The translations under genes and the position numbers were made by a program. Positions 61,994-64,000 of a stretch of DNA of 64,000 nucleotides are shown here, piece by piece. The notes under the pieces are model-generated. The model was not told the DNA's origin. It saw only the letters and a list, made by a program, of their open reading frames with translations, and ran no database searches. Within the stretch, counting starts at the first letter, position 1; the number at the start of each line of letters is the position of its first letter. Origin of the DNA: Nitrospinaceae bacterium (GTDB taxonomy: Bacteria; Nitrospinota; Nitrospinia; Nitrospinales; Nitrospinaceae); NCBI GenBank assembly GCA_029261395.1, contig JAJDBJ010000005.1, forward strand, positions 176,800-240,799, given 5' to 3'.

Positions 61994-64000
61994 TTAGCTG
62001 TCCGAAGTGGAGGGCGGGTCGGCGTCCGGAGTTTCCGGGAACATCGATTTCTGGTGGAGGATTTTTTTGAGGGACCCGACGGCGGGCAAATATTCCCGCT
62101 CAGCCGCCCGACGGAACCATTTTACGGCCTCATCGAGATTTTTCTCAACTCCCTGGCCTTTTTTGTAGAGACTTGCCAAGTGGTACTGCGCCACTTCCTT
62201 GCCCTGTTCGGCGGCTTTTCGGTACTCATCGGCGGCTTGGGAGAAATCCTGCGGGACTCCGTCACCCTCTTCATAGCAGATTCCCAGGAATAATTGCGCA
62301 TCGGCAAATCCCTGCCCGGCGGATTTCCGAATCCATTCCAGGGCTCGGGCACGGTCCTGGGAGGTGCCGAGCCCATGGAACAACATGCGACCCAGATTAT
62401 ACTGGGCGCCGTCGTGCCCCTGCCCGGCGGCCTCGCCGTACCAGTGAAGACTCTCTTTTAGATTCGTGGCGCCCCCCTCGTCGGACTCATAAATCATTCC
62501 CACCTGGTTTTGCGCATCCGGTGCGCCGGAGTGAGCCAGCTTGAGGAACCACTCCAAATTCTCTTCGGGAGAACTCGACCGGGTTTTGCCGGGTCGTCCC
62601 GTTTTACCTTTCCCGGTTTCGAAAGATTTTTGACCGGAAGCGCGACGGTACCACTTGGCGGCCTGATCAAAATCACGCGGAACACCCTTGCCGACAAAAT
62701 ACATCATACCGAGATTATCCTGCGCCTGCTCCAATCCCTGCTCCGCCGCTTTGCGGTACCACTGAAAAGCTTTTTCGTAATCCTGATCGCACCCTTCTCC
62801 GCTCTCATACATTTTGCCGAGCTCATTCTGCGCGAAAATGTTTCCCTGGCTTGCCGCCTTTTCGATCCATTCAAACGCCTTACTCTTATCGGGCGGACCC
62901 ACTTCGCCTTTACTGTACATCTTACCCAGCGTGAACTGGGCAAAGTTGTGCCCCTGCTCGGCCGCCTGGCGGAAACAGATGCATGCCTGGGAATTATTTT
63001 CAGCCACCCAGTGACCGTCGTAGTACATGCGGCCCAGGTTGTATTGACCGTATTCATTCCCCAACTGCGCGGACTGGTCGTACCAGTACCAGGCTTTCTG
63101 AAAATCCTGCTCCACTCCCCTGCCGTGGTAATACATTTGGGCCAGGTGATACTGCCCAAACCCATCGTCCTGCTCTGCCGCTTTGCGGTACCAGCGAACG
63201 GCCTGGGTTTCTTTTTTGGGTGTGCCCAAACCGTTCTCGCACAAAATTCCCAGGAAGATCGCGGCTTGATTGACGTTTTGCTCTACCGCTTTTTCAAACC
63301 AGTCATAGGCCGAGGGATAATGCCGCCGCACCCCCTCTCCCAGAAAATATAGGACGCCCAGGTTGTACTGCGCCTCGGCATGACCCTGCTCCGCAGATTT
63401 CTGAAACCAGAGAGCCGCCAGTTGGGAATCCTGCGGCATTCCCTGCCCGAAATCGTAAAGCGTGCCCATCAGGTTTTGCGCTTCAGGGTGATTCTGATCG
63501 GCCGATTTTTTCAGCCACAGGGCGGCTTCTTCAAAATCGCCGGCCTGGAGATAACGCAGGCCTTTCTCAAATAATTCCTCGGGAGAAGCGGTGAAGCCGC
63601 TTCCGGTTTTTTCCAGAAACTGCTGAGCATCCTCGTGGCCCTGTTCCCCGGCTTTGCACAACCAAAAAAGCGCTTTGCCCGGACTCGGTTCCATTCCCTC
63701 TCCAGAGTAGAACAGGGTTCCCAGTTTGTATTGCGCCATGTCCAGCCCCGCTTCCGCGGCGCGTGTGTACCAATGGATCGCCTGGTCGCGGTCCTGTGCC
63801 ACGCCTTTTCCCTGCTCGTACAGATCGCCGAGGTTGTACTGAGCCTCTTCGTTCCCCTGCTCGGAAGACCGGAGGTAGCACTTCAGGGCACGTTCAATAT
63901 CCGGAGATACGCCTTCGCCTTTTTCAAACATGACACCGAGTTGGTTCAAGGCGGCTGCGTGGTTGCATTCGGCGACTTTGCGGAACCAGGTGAAGGCTTC
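61994..64000 (-). CDS. Sel1-repeat protein, N-terminus beyond window
   Basis: At least 668 codons run open to the right edge, since the frame continues past a TTG near 63949 as an intact Sel1 repeat (EAFTWFRKVAECNHAAALNQ). The protein is built almost entirely of about 17-18 Sel1-like repeats of 36 residues, consensus A..WY.KAAEQG...AQ.NLG.MY..G.GV..D. A Ser/Lys-rich linker breaks them near residue 455 from the TTG. Such solenoids are scaffolds, often periplasmic or secreted; whether a signal peptide exists cannot be seen. It ends about 135 bases before pstS on the same strand. Confidence 0.88.
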   Translation of the reverse strand, partial: EAFTWFRKVAECNHAAALNQLGVMFEKGEGVSPDIERALKCYLRSSEQGNEEAQYNLGDLYEQGKGVAQDRDQAIHWYTRAAEAGLDMAQYKLGTLFYSGEGMEPSPGKALFWLCKAGEQGHEDAQQFLEKTGSGFTASPEELFEKGLRYLQAGDFEEAALWLKKSADQNHPEAQNLMGTLYDFGQGMPQDSQLAALWFQKSAEQGHAEAQYNLGVLYFLGEGVRRHYPSAYDWFEKAVEQNVNQAAIFLGILCENGLGTPKKETQAVRWYRKAAEQDDGFGQYHLAQMYYHGRGVEQDFQKAWYWYDQSAQLGNEYGQYNLGRMYYDGHWVAENNSQACICFRQAAEQGHNFAQFTLGKMYSKGEVGPPDKSKAFEWIEKAASQGNIFAQNELGKMYESGEGCDQDYEKAFQWYRKAAEQGLEQAQDNLGMMYFVGKGVPRDFDQAAKWYRRASGQKSFETGKGKTGRPGKTRSSSPEENLEWFLKLAHSGAPDAQNQVGMIYESDEGGATNLKESLHWYGEAAGQGHDGAQYNLGRMLFHGLGTSQDRARALEWIRKSAGQGFADAQLFLGICYEEGDGVPQDFSQAADEYRKAAEQGKEVAQYHLASLYKKGQGVEKNLDEAVKWFRRAAEREYLPAVGSLKKILHQKSMFPETPDADPPSTSDS

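Overview
The window looks like chromosomal DNA of a Gram-negative, free-living bacterium. It carries outer-membrane-type efflux (RND plus periplasmic adaptor), lipoproteins, an NtrB/NtrC-type sigma-54 regulatory pair, an ECF sigma factor, a c-type cytochrome and many TPR/Sel1 repeat proteins. Base composition is moderately GC-rich, with AT-richer patches. A Nitrospinota- or Deltaproteobacteria-like origin is my guess from gene flavour only; no rRNA or phylogenetic marker in the window settles it.

Layout. 1-8.6 kb: a truncated CNNM/CorC-type membrane protein, tRNA-Ala, a DUF502 membrane protein, a two-gene RND efflux operon and a TPR plus formylglycine-generating-enzyme-like (SUMF1) protein. 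9.0-23.0 kb: a surface-polysaccharide region with a UDP-HexNAc dehydrogenase, a DegT aminotransferase carrying a PIN-like N-terminus, rfbB-rfbA-rfbD for dTDP-rhamnose (rfbC not seen), a glycosyltransferase/methyltransferase fusion and two tandem GDP-mannose dehydratase-type genes. It is interrupted by an AT-rich PhoD-like phosphatase, a SUFU-like protein and NAD synthetase. 23-29.7 kb: signalling genes (LuxR-type regulator, cNMP-PAS-GGDEF-EAL protein, single-domain receiver) interspersed with three decayed genes (VanZ-like remnant, an unknown frameshifted gene, YcxB-like pseudogene). 29.9-31.6 kb: a translationally coupled cytochrome c / CcdA-like / thioredoxin-like operon. 31.6-37.9 kb: accessory genes, including a PrsW-like protease, dienelactone hydrolase, a TetR-VOC operon divergent from a tautomerase with two palindromic operators, HicBA and tRNA-Lys/tRNA-Glu.

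38-48.5 kb: ilvE, an FmdB-type zinc ribbon, an NtrBC-like pair followed by two M14-type deacylase paralogues (one lacking all metal ligands), then trmN6-like and an in-frame fusion of miaA to a soluble lytic transglycosylase. 48.5-53.5 kb: ArsR divergent from an ECF sigma / zinc anti-sigma / arsenite methyltransferase / molybdopterin oxidoreductase operon, then two orphan genes. 53.5-64 kb, nearly all on the minus strand: TVP38-type membrane protein, DUF3179 protein, two coupled TPR proteins, a palindromic repeat, a tightly overlapped pstS-pstC-pstA-pstB operon and a long Sel1-repeat protein running off the right edge.

The most unusual items are the MiaA-transglycosylase fusion with an internal signal-peptide-like segment, the PIN-like/aminotransferase fusion, the active/inactive M14 pair behind an NtrBC pair, and the ECF-linked arsenic methylation operon.
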